Of a stretch of DNA of 64,000 nucleotides, positions 46,150 to 53,378 are shown in pieces. A program made the position numbers and the translations under genes. Numbering within the stretch: position 1 is the stretch's first letter; the number at the start of each line of letters is the position of its first letter. The stretch lies in NCBI GenBank assembly GCA_046290815.1, contig JBKBUF010000019.1, forward strand, positions 34,862-98,861, given 5' to 3'. Source of the stretch: JBKBUF01 sp046290815 (GTDB lineage: Bacteria; Bacteroidota; Bacteroidia; Cytophagales; Cytophagaceae). The notes beneath the pieces were generated by a model. That model had not been told where the DNA came from. It saw only the letters and a list, made by a program, of their open reading frames with translations, and made no database searches.

Positions 46150-46956
46150 ATGAATAACAAAGTCATCATCATCACCGGCGGCTCATCAGGAATAGGATTT
46201 GCACTTGCAGAAAAGTTTGGCAAAGAAGGCTCTAAAGTCGTTATCACAGGAAGAGATAACATCAAGTTGTTTCAGGCTGCTGACAAGCTCAGGATTAAAG
46301 GAATTAAAGTTGTATCAGTAGTAGCAGATTCTTCTTTGGAGGAGGACAATGCAAGAGTGATTTATACTGCCATTAAAGAATTCGGGAAGGTAGATGTGCT
46401 GATTAATAATGCCGGTATTACAATGAGAGCGTTGTTTGAGGAATCAGAAGTGGATGTGCTGAAAAAAGTGATGGATATAAACTTTTACGGAACTGTTTAC
46501 GCCACCAAATACGCTTTGCCGGAGATAATAAAAAACCAGGGGAGCATAGTGGGTGTTTCTTCTATAGCAGGAATGGTTGGCTTACCCGGAAGAACTGGTT
46601 ATAGCGCTTCTAAATTTGCCATGCAGGGATTTTTGGAATCTATAAGGATAGAGAATTTGAAAAAAGGAATACATGTGTTGCTTGCCTGTCCGGGATTTAC
46701 AACATCCAATATAAGAAAGATGGCTTTAGGAGCTGATGGTAATGTGAAAGGAGAGAGCTCTATGGATGAAGATAAGATGATGACAGCAGAAGAAGTTGCA
46801 GACCGGATTTACGATGCTGTGGTAAAAAGGAAAAGAGAACTTATTCTTACAAGGCAGGGAAAACTTACAGTATTACTTAAGAAATTTTTGCCGGGAGTGG
46901 TAGACAAAATTGTTTACAACCATTTCATAAAGGAGAAAGATTCTCCCCTTAAATGA
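46150..46956 (+). CDS. SDR-family oxidoreductase
   Basis: The 268-residue protein is a classical short-chain dehydrogenase. It has the nucleotide-binding GGSSGIGFALAEKFG, the NNAGI motif, the active-site serine in VGVSSIAGM and the catalytic YSASK (YxxxK). It probably uses NADP(H), judged by the basic residue after the second strand (TGRDN), but the substrate is unknown. Its stop overlaps the 3' end of the convergent TPR-SH3 gene by 43 nt. Confidence 0.85.
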   Translation: MNNKVIIITGGSSGIGFALAEKFGKEGSKVVITGRDNIKLFQAADKLRIKGIKVVSVVADSSLEEDNARVIYTAIKEFGKVDVLINNAGITMRALFEESEVDVLKKVMDINFYGTVYATKYALPEIIKNQGSIVGVSSIAGMVGLPGRTGYSASKFAMQGFLESIRIENLKKGIHVLLACPGFTTSNIRKMALGADGNVKGESSMDEDKMMTAEEVADRIYDAVVKRKRELILTRQGKLTVLLKKFLPGVVDKIVYNHFIKEKDSPLK

Positions 46957-47681
46957 TCTTCATCGCCAACCAGCATCAGGTTGTTTTTGCGGATATACAT
47001 TTGTTCTCCGTTCCAGCTTACTTTATACCAGATATCGTTTTTGCTCCATACGATCACTCTGTGACCTTTTTCGGTTATTGCTTTTACTTCAGAAGCAGCG
47101 GAAGGACCTGACATCAGGTACGCATTGTCATTGCTGATAATTCCCTTCATAGGTACAAGTTCATAGTTAGTCACGATATACACTACAAGAAGAATCAGAA
47201 TAAAAAATATCGGTCTAAGTCCAAGCCGGCGTTTATTAATTTTCTTTACAATAAGATATACATAAAAAGAGATAGCAGTGAACAAAAAGAAATAGATGAT
47301 GTAGTAGTAATATTGATTGTACAATGAAATGAAATATTCCAGATCAGTGTAATTGTAACCTGTCAGCCTGTGACGTATAGCCAGATCTTCCATTTTTTTC
47401 AGTACTTTTTTCTCGGGATGATAGTTATAAAAAACATTCAGATAGTAGAGTGCTTTGGTATAATCCCCTGAAGATTCGTGAGTGTAGGCCATCTTCAAAA
47501 GCATCTGAGGACTGAATCTGTCGTCTTTAGAATATATTTGTTCATAAATTTCATTTGCTTCTATGTATTTCTTCTCTTTAAAGAGCGAGTCTGCAAGTTT
47601 CAGGTTATCAGAGAAGTTTTGTGCAAAAGCAATCTGGCCAATGAAAAATGTGGAAAATATTATTAAGAAAAAGTGATTCAT
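46914..47681 (-). CDS. BatE-like TPR and SH3-domain protein
   Basis: The 255-residue product has a signal peptide (IGQIAFAQ) and TPR units at residues ~25-110. Two membrane helices follow (YYYYIIYFFLFTAISFYVYLIV and PIFFILILLVVYIVTN) and then a C-terminal bacterial SH3 domain (NAYLMSGPSAASEVKAITEK, VIVWSKNDIWYKVSWNGEQMY). This is the layout of BatE proteins of the Bacteroides aerotolerance cluster, though batA-D are not adjacent. Its 3' end overlaps the SDR gene antisense by 43 nt. Confidence 0.75.
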   Translation of the reverse strand: MNHFFLIIFSTFFIGQIAFAQNFSDNLKLADSLFKEKKYIEANEIYEQIYSKDDRFSPQMLLKMAYTHESSGDYTKALYYLNVFYNYHPEKKVLKKMEDLAIRHRLTGYNYTDLEYFISLYNQYYYYIIYFFLFTAISFYVYLIVKKINKRRLGLRPIFFILILLVVYIVTNYELVPMKGIISNDNAYLMSGPSAASEVKAITEKGHRVIVWSKNDIWYKVSWNGEQMYIRKNNLMLVGDEDHLRGESFSFMKWL

Positions 47682-47682
47682 G

Positions 47683-47714
47683 TTTTGGATTTAAGAAGAA
47701 TGCTGTTACTTTTG
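47683..47714 (+). promoter_or_regulatory. Promoter of tRNA-Lys
   Basis: TTTTG at 47683-47687 is followed after 19 nt by TACTTTTG (47707-47714), an exact TAnnTTTG. Transcription should start near 47721, some 30 nt before the tRNA. The -33 box sits right at the start of the divergent BatE-like gene. Confidence 0.65.
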
Positions 47715-47752
47715 CACTCGCAATTACGAAAAAGATTGCAATTAATACAAAG

Positions 47753-47825
47753 GAATCCGTAGCTCAGCTGGTAGAGCATTACACTTTTAATGTAGGGGTC
47801 CTGGGTTCAAATCCCAGCGGATTCA
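47753..47825 (+). tRNA. tRNA-Lys (anticodon TTT)
   Basis: Seventy-three nucleotides fold as a cloverleaf. The acceptor gaatccg pairs with cggattc, the anticodon arm is TTACA-CTTTTAA-TGTAG with anticodon TTT, and the T arm is CTGGG-TTCAAAT-CCCAG. The discriminator is A and CCA is not encoded. Confidence 0.95.
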
Positions 47826-47834
47826 CAAGATCAA

Positions 47835-47871
47835 AAGCCTTCTGAATTCTATTTGGAAGGCTTATTTTTTG
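47835..47871 (+). terminator. Terminator of tRNA-Lys
   Basis: aagccttc (47835-47842) pairs with gaaggctt (47856-47863) and is followed by attttttg. Confidence 0.7.
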
Positions 47872-48221
47872 TCTCATTCCGAGAACATCCTCTAAATTGC
47901 CTTCTTTCTAAAATGCTCAAAGTTTCGTTTTATTATACCTGGATACAGATATTCAAGTCCTGAAATTTCTTTTTCATTCCTTTGTAAACTTTCCTATTTA
48001 CAAAAATGGTTCTCCATATTTTTTACAAACAGGTTTAGCCCAATAACTTTATTATCAGTCAATAAAACATTAAGTGTTACAACACATGTAATCTTGCGAT
48101 CTAAAATTTTGCAGATTTTTGTTTCATACTGTTTGAAATATTTTATATTGTACTATCACAAGAAAAATTATTGCAAATCAAATAGGGTTTTTTACCCAAT
48201 TAGGAAATTGAATTAACAGGT
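47872..48221 (+). other. AT-rich upstream region of the GH16 gene
   Basis: About 350 nt without a gene. A short inverted repeat GTGTT-AC-AACAC (48074-48085) and AT-rich runs are present, but no promoter of consensus quality was found for the GH16 gene. Confidence 0.4.
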
Positions 48222-50828
48222 ATGAAGAAATTGTACATTTTGAAGCTCGCATTATTCGGAATTTTATTTTCCCATTTATTTAATACAACTGATTCTTATG
48301 CTCAGTGCAGAGGTAATCTTATTTTTTCAGATGAGTTTAATGGTACTGCTTTAGACCTTACCAAATGGACCATAGATCAGGGGAACGGGTGTCCGAACCT
48401 TTGCGGATGGGGAAATAATGAACAGCAATTTTATACCAACTCAAGCCAGAATGTTAGTGTTTCAGGTGGTTATCTTACCCTTACAGCAAGATATGCTCCT
48501 AATTATAACGGAACCGGTTCTAATTTCACTTCAGGAAAGGTTCTAACAAGGAATAAGTTCGACAGGCTTTATGGGAGGTTTGAAGCACGTATGAAAATGC
48601 CAAGAGGTACAGGTTTATGGCCTGCATTCTGGATGTTGCCCACTGATAACGTGTATGGTGGATGGCCAACCAGCGGTGAAATTGATATTATGGAATACAG
48701 AGGAGACAGAACCAATGTCAGTGATGCCACACTTCATTATGGAGCTGCATGGCCTAATAATCGGCATGACGGAACCTCCTATACTTTGCCGACCGGAAAT
48801 TTTGCTGATGAATTCCACATTTTTGCTGTTGACTGGCAACCGGGAATAATGAGATTTTATGTTGATGGTATTCTTATCAAAACCGAAACAGAAAATCCTA
48901 ATTCCTTAAATCCAGCATCTAATCACTCTGTAACATGGCCATGGAATCAAAGATTTTTCATAATCCTTAACCTGGCTTTGGGTGGGTGGTATAGTGGAAA
49001 TCCTACAACAGAACAAATAGTCAGTAGTACTACCTGGCCACAAACATTCCAGATCGATTATGTAAGGGTGTATGATATGGCTCAAAGCACCGCTCAAACT
49101 CCATATCTTAATAATGTAAGAAGTATCCCGGGAACAATTCAGGCGGAGCATTATAATGAAGGATGCAATGGCACTGCTTACAACGACGTAACCCCTTCTA
49201 ATGAAGGTGGTCAGCTAAGACAAGACTGGGTAGGTATAGAGCAAACTACTGATGCAGGAGGTGGACATAATGTAGGATGGACAGCAGCTGGTGAATGGCT
49301 GAATTACAATGTAAATATTGCAAATCCAGGTACATATACATTGCAGGTAAGAGTTGCAGCTGCCACTGCAGGCCGAAGTATGCGTGTTGAGATGGATGGA
49401 GTAAATATTTCAGGAACCATAAATGTTCCGAATACCGGTGGCTGGCAAACCTGGCAGACGGTCACCATTGGTAACATCAACCTCACTGCCGGGCCAAAGG
49501 TAATGCGAATCCATTTTATGACCGAAGGGATTAACCTTAATTGGGTGAATTTTGTCGCAAATACCACCACGACCAGTCCCACGATAACATTCAACAATGT
49601 TTCCCGAACCTATGGTGATCCTCAGTTTGCCATGACTGCAACATCTAATTCACCGGGAGCAATAACTTATTCTATTACATCAGGAAGTCAATATGCCACC
49701 ATTACATCAGCCGGAATGGTAACCATAACAGGGGCTGGTTCTGTTACCGTTCTAGCCACCCAGCAGGCCTCCGGCAGTTACAGCTCAGGTACTGCCACCG
49801 CTACTTTAACAATTAATCCGGCAAACCTGACTATTACCTCTGATAATAAAACCAAAGTGTACAATACTGCAAATCCACCTCTTACGGTAACATATTCCGG
49901 ATTTGTATACGGACAAAATTCTTCTGTGCTTACTACTCAGCCTACTGTGTCTACTACTGCCACTCCCACAAGTAATGTAGGTAACTATCCAATCACTGTG
50001 ACAGGTGGTTCGGCAGCTAATTATACCATTACAAGAGTTAACGGAACATTGACCATTACACAGGCAACACCAACTTTAACTTATAATGGAGCAACAAGTG
50101 GCCAATATGGTGCTACAATTGCATTGTCAGCTACTTCAAACTCAACGGGAGCTATTTCATACACAGCTACAAATGGTACCGGTTCAGCTAATGTATCAGG
50201 GAGTAATTTGCAACTCACCGGTGCCGGTACTGTTACCTTAAATATCACAGTCGCTGCTACTACAAATTATACTGCCCGAACCATCAATCAGACTATCACC
50301 GTCAGTAAAAGTACTTCAGCAGGTCTGGCTTACACAGGACTTACTTCCGGTAATGTGGGTGGATCGATCGATCTTAGCAGCACTTCTCAATCTACAGGAG
50401 CCATTACATACTCGATTGCAGGAGGTACAGGTTCAGGATATTTAGAAGGTAACAGATTGTTCTTAACAGGAGAAGGTACTATCATCCTTCAAATTACAGT
50501 AGAAGGAGATAATAATTACGCCGGTCAGACCATCAGTGAAACGATAAATGCTAACTATGTTCTTGGAGCAAACAAAGTAGCTATAGCAGATTTAATTGAA
50601 ATCTTTCCTGTACCAGCCACTGACTATGCTGAAATTAAATTTTTTGCTAAAAATTATAATCAGGCAGAGCTAACTGTTTATGATATGAGAGGTTACAATG
50701 TGTTGGAAACTATCAGTATATCTACTCAGGAAGGCTACAGACTTTCTACCCTTGATTTGCCTTCAGGCATTTATACAGTTATGATAAAAACTTCGGAAGG
50801 GACAGCAGTTAAAAAGCTGGTAAAATAG
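48222..50828 (+). CDS. Secreted GH16 glucanase with CBM6, MBG repeats and T9SS sorting domain
   Basis: The 868-residue product has a signal peptide (cleavage near SYAQ). A GH16 domain follows (residues ~28-288) with the catalytic motif GEIDIME at 142-148, in which E143 and E148 are nucleophile and acid/base. These enzymes cleave beta-1,3- or beta-1,3/1,4-glucans such as laminarin or lichenan. A CBM6-type module (~300-447; IPGTIQAEHYNEGCNGTAY), MBG domains (~455-760; KVYNTANPPLTVTYSGFVYG) and a T9SS sorting domain (~790-868; IEIFPVPATDYAEIKFF) follow. It should be secreted or surface-attached. The gene stands alone. Confidence 0.9.
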   Translation: MKKLYILKLALFGILFSHLFNTTDSYAQCRGNLIFSDEFNGTALDLTKWTIDQGNGCPNLCGWGNNEQQFYTNSSQNVSVSGGYLTLTARYAPNYNGTGSNFTSGKVLTRNKFDRLYGRFEARMKMPRGTGLWPAFWMLPTDNVYGGWPTSGEIDIMEYRGDRTNVSDATLHYGAAWPNNRHDGTSYTLPTGNFADEFHIFAVDWQPGIMRFYVDGILIKTETENPNSLNPASNHSVTWPWNQRFFIILNLALGGWYSGNPTTEQIVSSTTWPQTFQIDYVRVYDMAQSTAQTPYLNNVRSIPGTIQAEHYNEGCNGTAYNDVTPSNEGGQLRQDWVGIEQTTDAGGGHNVGWTAAGEWLNYNVNIANPGTYTLQVRVAAATAGRSMRVEMDGVNISGTINVPNTGGWQTWQTVTIGNINLTAGPKVMRIHFMTEGINLNWVNFVANTTTTSPTITFNNVSRTYGDPQFAMTATSNSPGAITYSITSGSQYATITSAGMVTITGAGSVTVLATQQASGSYSSGTATATLTINPANLTITSDNKTKVYNTANPPLTVTYSGFVYGQNSSVLTTQPTVSTTATPTSNVGNYPITVTGGSAANYTITRVNGTLTITQATPTLTYNGATSGQYGATIALSATSNSTGAISYTATNGTGSANVSGSNLQLTGAGTVTLNITVAATTNYTARTINQTITVSKSTSAGLAYTGLTSGNVGGSIDLSSTSQSTGAITYSIAGGTGSGYLEGNRLFLTGEGTIILQITVEGDNNYAGQTISETINANYVLGANKVAIADLIEIFPVPATDYAEIKFFAKNYNQAELTVYDMRGYNVLETISISTQEGYRLSTLDLPSGIYTVMIKTSEGTAVKKLVK

Positions 50829-51022
50829 AAAAGTTGTCTTTAAAATAATTTTGTTTATTGCCGGAATTGACCTCTTTCGAAGAATTTCATATAGTTTTTA
50901 CAATTTTTCTAAACCTGAAATCACTTTTCAGGTTTTTTATTTATACCAACATATATTCCAATAGTAAAAGGTTGTAGGGAAGAAGGAATCTATTGGTATA
51001 TAGCCGATAACTCTAAACTACA

Positions 51023-51244
51023 ATGAAAAGGAAAGTTTTGATATACAACTGGGACGGGTTAAAAATTTTGGATGATTCAACCCTGGAGACCAAATTCAAC
51101 TCAGAGAAATTTATTTCTGATAAACTTCAGATAAACAAGCAGCAAATCAAAGTGACCACAGATTCTGTGGTGATTATTTTGGATAAAAAGCAGGATTACA
51201 ATGCCATTCAAAAGAGACTTTCAGGGTTTCTGGAACGGGTATAA
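51023..51244 (+). CDS. Small hypothetical protein
   Basis: The 73-residue soluble protein starts MKRKVLIYNWDGLKILDDST and has alternating beta/helix pattern (INKQQIKVTTDSVVIIL, YNAIQKRLSGFLERV). No family was recognised. Codon use is normal, but there are no linked genes, so the coding call is moderate. Confidence 0.45.
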   Translation: MKRKVLIYNWDGLKILDDSTLETKFNSEKFISDKLQINKQQIKVTTDSVVIILDKKQDYNAIQKRLSGFLERV

Positions 51245-51372
51245 ACAACCTTTCTCTTTTGAGAGTTATTAAGATTGTGTGAGATTTTAATTCTGTAAAG
51301 AATTAAATCTAGATTTTCTACATAATTGATATTTAGGTTTACATAACATATCTAATGGACGCCTTGTCCAAA

Positions 51373-51427
51373 CGGTTTTTCAAGTAGGAATAGAAAAAAG
51401 CTGAACTGAATTGTTCAGCTTTTTTTC
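51373..51427 (+). terminator. Terminator with the caagtagg-type leader motif
   Basis: The motif cggtttttcaagtaggaata (from 51373) matches the core of the duplicated element at 40648/40914. It is followed by a strong hairpin aaaaaagctgaac ... gttcagctttttt (51394-51426). The transcript terminated here is not obvious, since the preceding gene ends 130 nt upstream. Confidence 0.7.
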
Positions 51428-51515
51428 ATTTATAACCTTGCTCATTAGGAAGCAAAAACTATCGCCAACCATTAACAGTTACTTTAATGAACATTAAATA
51501 TTTTCTTAGAGGGAT

Positions 51516-52190
51516 ATGAAGAAGTTAGGGCTGGTATTGCTTTTTGTGCTACCTGTTTCAGTTATGGCACAAAGGTCAATTGGAATAAAAGGAGGAGCCA
51601 ATTATTCAAAAGTTACAGAATCAGTGGAATTACAAAGGTGGAGGACAGGCGCTGCATTTGGTGTATTCGGTGTTACAATGTTGACCAGACATCTTGGGGT
51701 GCAGGCAGAAATTTTATATTCACAAAAAGGAGGAAGGATGTCAACGCAGGCACAGGATACTTTGCCTGCTGTTTACAGTGAAAATATAAGAGGAAGAATA
51801 GATTTTGTAGACATACCTTTAATGCTTAGATTTCAGGCGCATACTGTATTGTTCAGACCATATTTCAATACCGGCCTTGGTATATCAGCACCCATTGGTC
51901 ATTGGGTTAGAAGAGTCCCTTTAGAAGGACAGCCAAGAGGGGGAGTGAACCCTGATGCTGTTAACGTAAATTACATTGCAGGGGTAGGAGCAGAAATAAA
52001 GTTAATGGATAGATTGTTTTGGCTTGTTGAAGGAAGATATGAACAGGGTATTACAAGAATTGCCATGAACCAGGGCAAAAGTACCAATCTGCAAGCCTTA
52101 ACCGGTCTTAGATACAGACATGGAAATACAATTGCCCGGAATACTTATTCAAGACAAAGAGGATACAACAGACCTAGAAATGCTATGTAA
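51516..52190 (+). CDS. Outer-membrane beta-barrel (porin-family) protein
   Basis: The 224-residue product has a signal peptide (VSVMAQ-RS) and matches the Bacteroidota outer-membrane barrel family. It opens IGIKGGANYSKVTESVEL and has strands such as HLGVQAEILYSQKGGRM, FVDIPLMLRFQAHTVLFRPY, YIAGVGAEIKLMDRLFWLVE and LTGLRYRHG. A ~20-residue basic extension follows the last strand. It probably forms an eight-strand barrel; the role is unknown. Confidence 0.8.
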   Translation: MKKLGLVLLFVLPVSVMAQRSIGIKGGANYSKVTESVELQRWRTGAAFGVFGVTMLTRHLGVQAEILYSQKGGRMSTQAQDTLPAVYSENIRGRIDFVDIPLMLRFQAHTVLFRPYFNTGLGISAPIGHWVRRVPLEGQPRGGVNPDAVNVNYIAGVGAEIKLMDRLFWLVEGRYEQGITRIAMNQGKSTNLQALTGLRYRHGNTIARNTYSRQRGYNRPRNAM

Positions 52191-52606
52191 TATCAATGGT
52201 AAAAAGTCAATCAGACATGCAAAAAATTTTTAAAAAAAATATCATTTTCATAATGAAGAAATTACTACGAAATTTTCAGTTTTCGTAACAAAATAGTGGG
52301 TGTATAGTTAATCATTACAGAAGGGATGATGAACAGGTGATGTTGAAAATGCTTCAGAGTGCGGAAGGAAGATGAGAAGATGAAAACTGAAGCAGGTGAA
52401 GTTGGAAAGTGGGGGTGAATGATTTATATGAGTTGGAACCCGGTGAATTTTTGAATGGTGAAGTTGGATGAAGGAGGGTTCATCGGAAAGCAGATAAAAA
52501 ATCCTATCATATAAATAGAAAGGCTGACTCTGTAAAGTCAGCCTTTTTTTATTATTTTTCCTTCCTTAACTTTAATCTTTAATCTATAAACTTTAAACTT
52601 TCAACT
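52191..52606 (+). other. 416-nt spacer: purine-rich segment, terminator and heptads
   Basis: From 52310 to 52500 the plus strand is strongly G+A-rich with recurrent gtgaagttgga and gatga words; no credible open frame occurs. A terminator hairpin (52520-52550) and a heptad array follow. The G+A-rich part could be an untranslated RNA ending at that hairpin. Confidence 0.45.
52520..52550 (+). terminator. Strong intrinsic terminator
   Basis: aaggctgac-tctgtaaa-gtcagcctt is followed by seven T. It lies 330 nt after the barrel gene, so the terminated RNA is either a long 3' UTR or a separate transcript. Confidence 0.8.
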
Positions 52607-52612
52607 TTGAAC
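52560..52612 (+). repeat. aaacttt heptad array running into the deoC start
   Basis: Units aatcttt/aatctat/aaacttt/aaacttt/caacttt/gaac run without gap into the coding sequence. The TTG start codon of deoC is part of the last unit. Confidence 0.75.
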
Positions 52613-53260
52613 TTACCCAACTACATAGAGCACACTGTACTGAAACCAACAGTAACTGACAAGGAAATAGATCAGCTTGTAAAAGAAGCCAGAGATCACG
52701 AATTTTATGGCGTCTGCGTCCCTCCGTTTTGGGTGAAAAGGGCTAAAAGAGAAATCGGATCTTCCGATGTAAAGCTTGTCACTGTAGCAGGATTCCCCTT
52801 AGGATATCAGATGACAGAAGTAAAGCTGGAAGAGCTTAAGATCTCCATTGTTAACGGGGCAGATGAACTTGATGTCGTAATGAATATTTCAGCCTTCAAA
52901 ATAAATATGGATTGGTTTAAAATAGATCTTGCAAAATGTGCCAGACTTTGTCACGATAACGGAAAGCTGATAAAAATCATAATAGAAACTGCTTATCTCA
53001 CTAAGGAAGAAATCGTGCGGGCATGTAAAATTGCAGCAGATGCAGGTGCCGACTTTGTTAAAACTTCCACAGGTTTTGCCGGCCACGGTGCCACTTCTGA
53101 AAATGTAAAATTAATGCGCGATACGGTTGGTGCATCTGTAGGTGTAAAAGCTTCCGGAGGGATTAAAACCTACGAGCATGCCATCGCAATGATAAATGCC
53201 GGTGCGGACAGGATCGGGACCTCTTCGGGGGTGGAAATGGTAAGGGGAATTAAGAATTAA
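52607..53260 (+). CDS. deoC: Deoxyribose-phosphate aldolase
   Basis: The enzyme splits 2-deoxyribose 5-phosphate into acetaldehyde and glyceraldehyde 3-phosphate in nucleoside catabolism. The 217-residue protein carries YIEHTVLKPT at its start, ADELDVVMN, IKIIIETAYL, the Schiff-base lysine in DFVKTSTGF and the second lysine in GVKASGGIKT. No ATG exists between the upstream in-frame stop (52580) and this motif, so the TTG at 52607, inside a heptad, is the probable start. The C-terminal residues IKN are also encoded by a heptad array. It stands alone. Confidence 0.92.
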   Translation: MNLPNYIEHTVLKPTVTDKEIDQLVKEARDHEFYGVCVPPFWVKRAKREIGSSDVKLVTVAGFPLGYQMTEVKLEELKISIVNGADELDVVMNISAFKINMDWFKIDLAKCARLCHDNGKLIKIIIETAYLTKEEIVRACKIAADAGADFVKTSTGFAGHGATSENVKLMRDTVGASVGVKASGGIKTYEHAIAMINAGADRIGTSSGVEMVRGIKN

Positions 53261-53300
53261 GAATTAAGAGTTAAGAGTTAAGAGTTAAGAGTTAAGAATT
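53247..53300 (+). repeat. agttaag heptad array at deoC 3' end
   Basis: Three aattaag and four agttaag units run head to tail from within the last deoC codons to 53300. It is the reverse-complement type of the array at 26963. Confidence 0.85.
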
Positions 53301-53332
53301 CTTTATTATTATAGTTGATGGTAAAATAATGG

Positions 53333-53357
53333 GTCAGGCTGAGCGGAGTCGAAGCCT
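53333..53357. repeat. Dispersed repeat of the gtcaggctgagcggagtcga type
   Basis: The spacer between deoC and the next gene contains a GC-rich 25-nt word beginning gtcaggctgagcgg. Related ggctgagcggagtcgaagcc words are seen scattered in intergenic DNA of many Bacteroidota. Its composition differs sharply from the surrounding AT-rich DNA. Confidence 0.5.
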
Positions 53358-53378
53358 TGCTATTAATATAATTTTAAA

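Noticed and set aside
48074..48085. GTGTT-AC-AACAC palindrome as an operator for the GH16 gene
   Set aside because: Too short to be distinguished from chance and without a second copy in the window.
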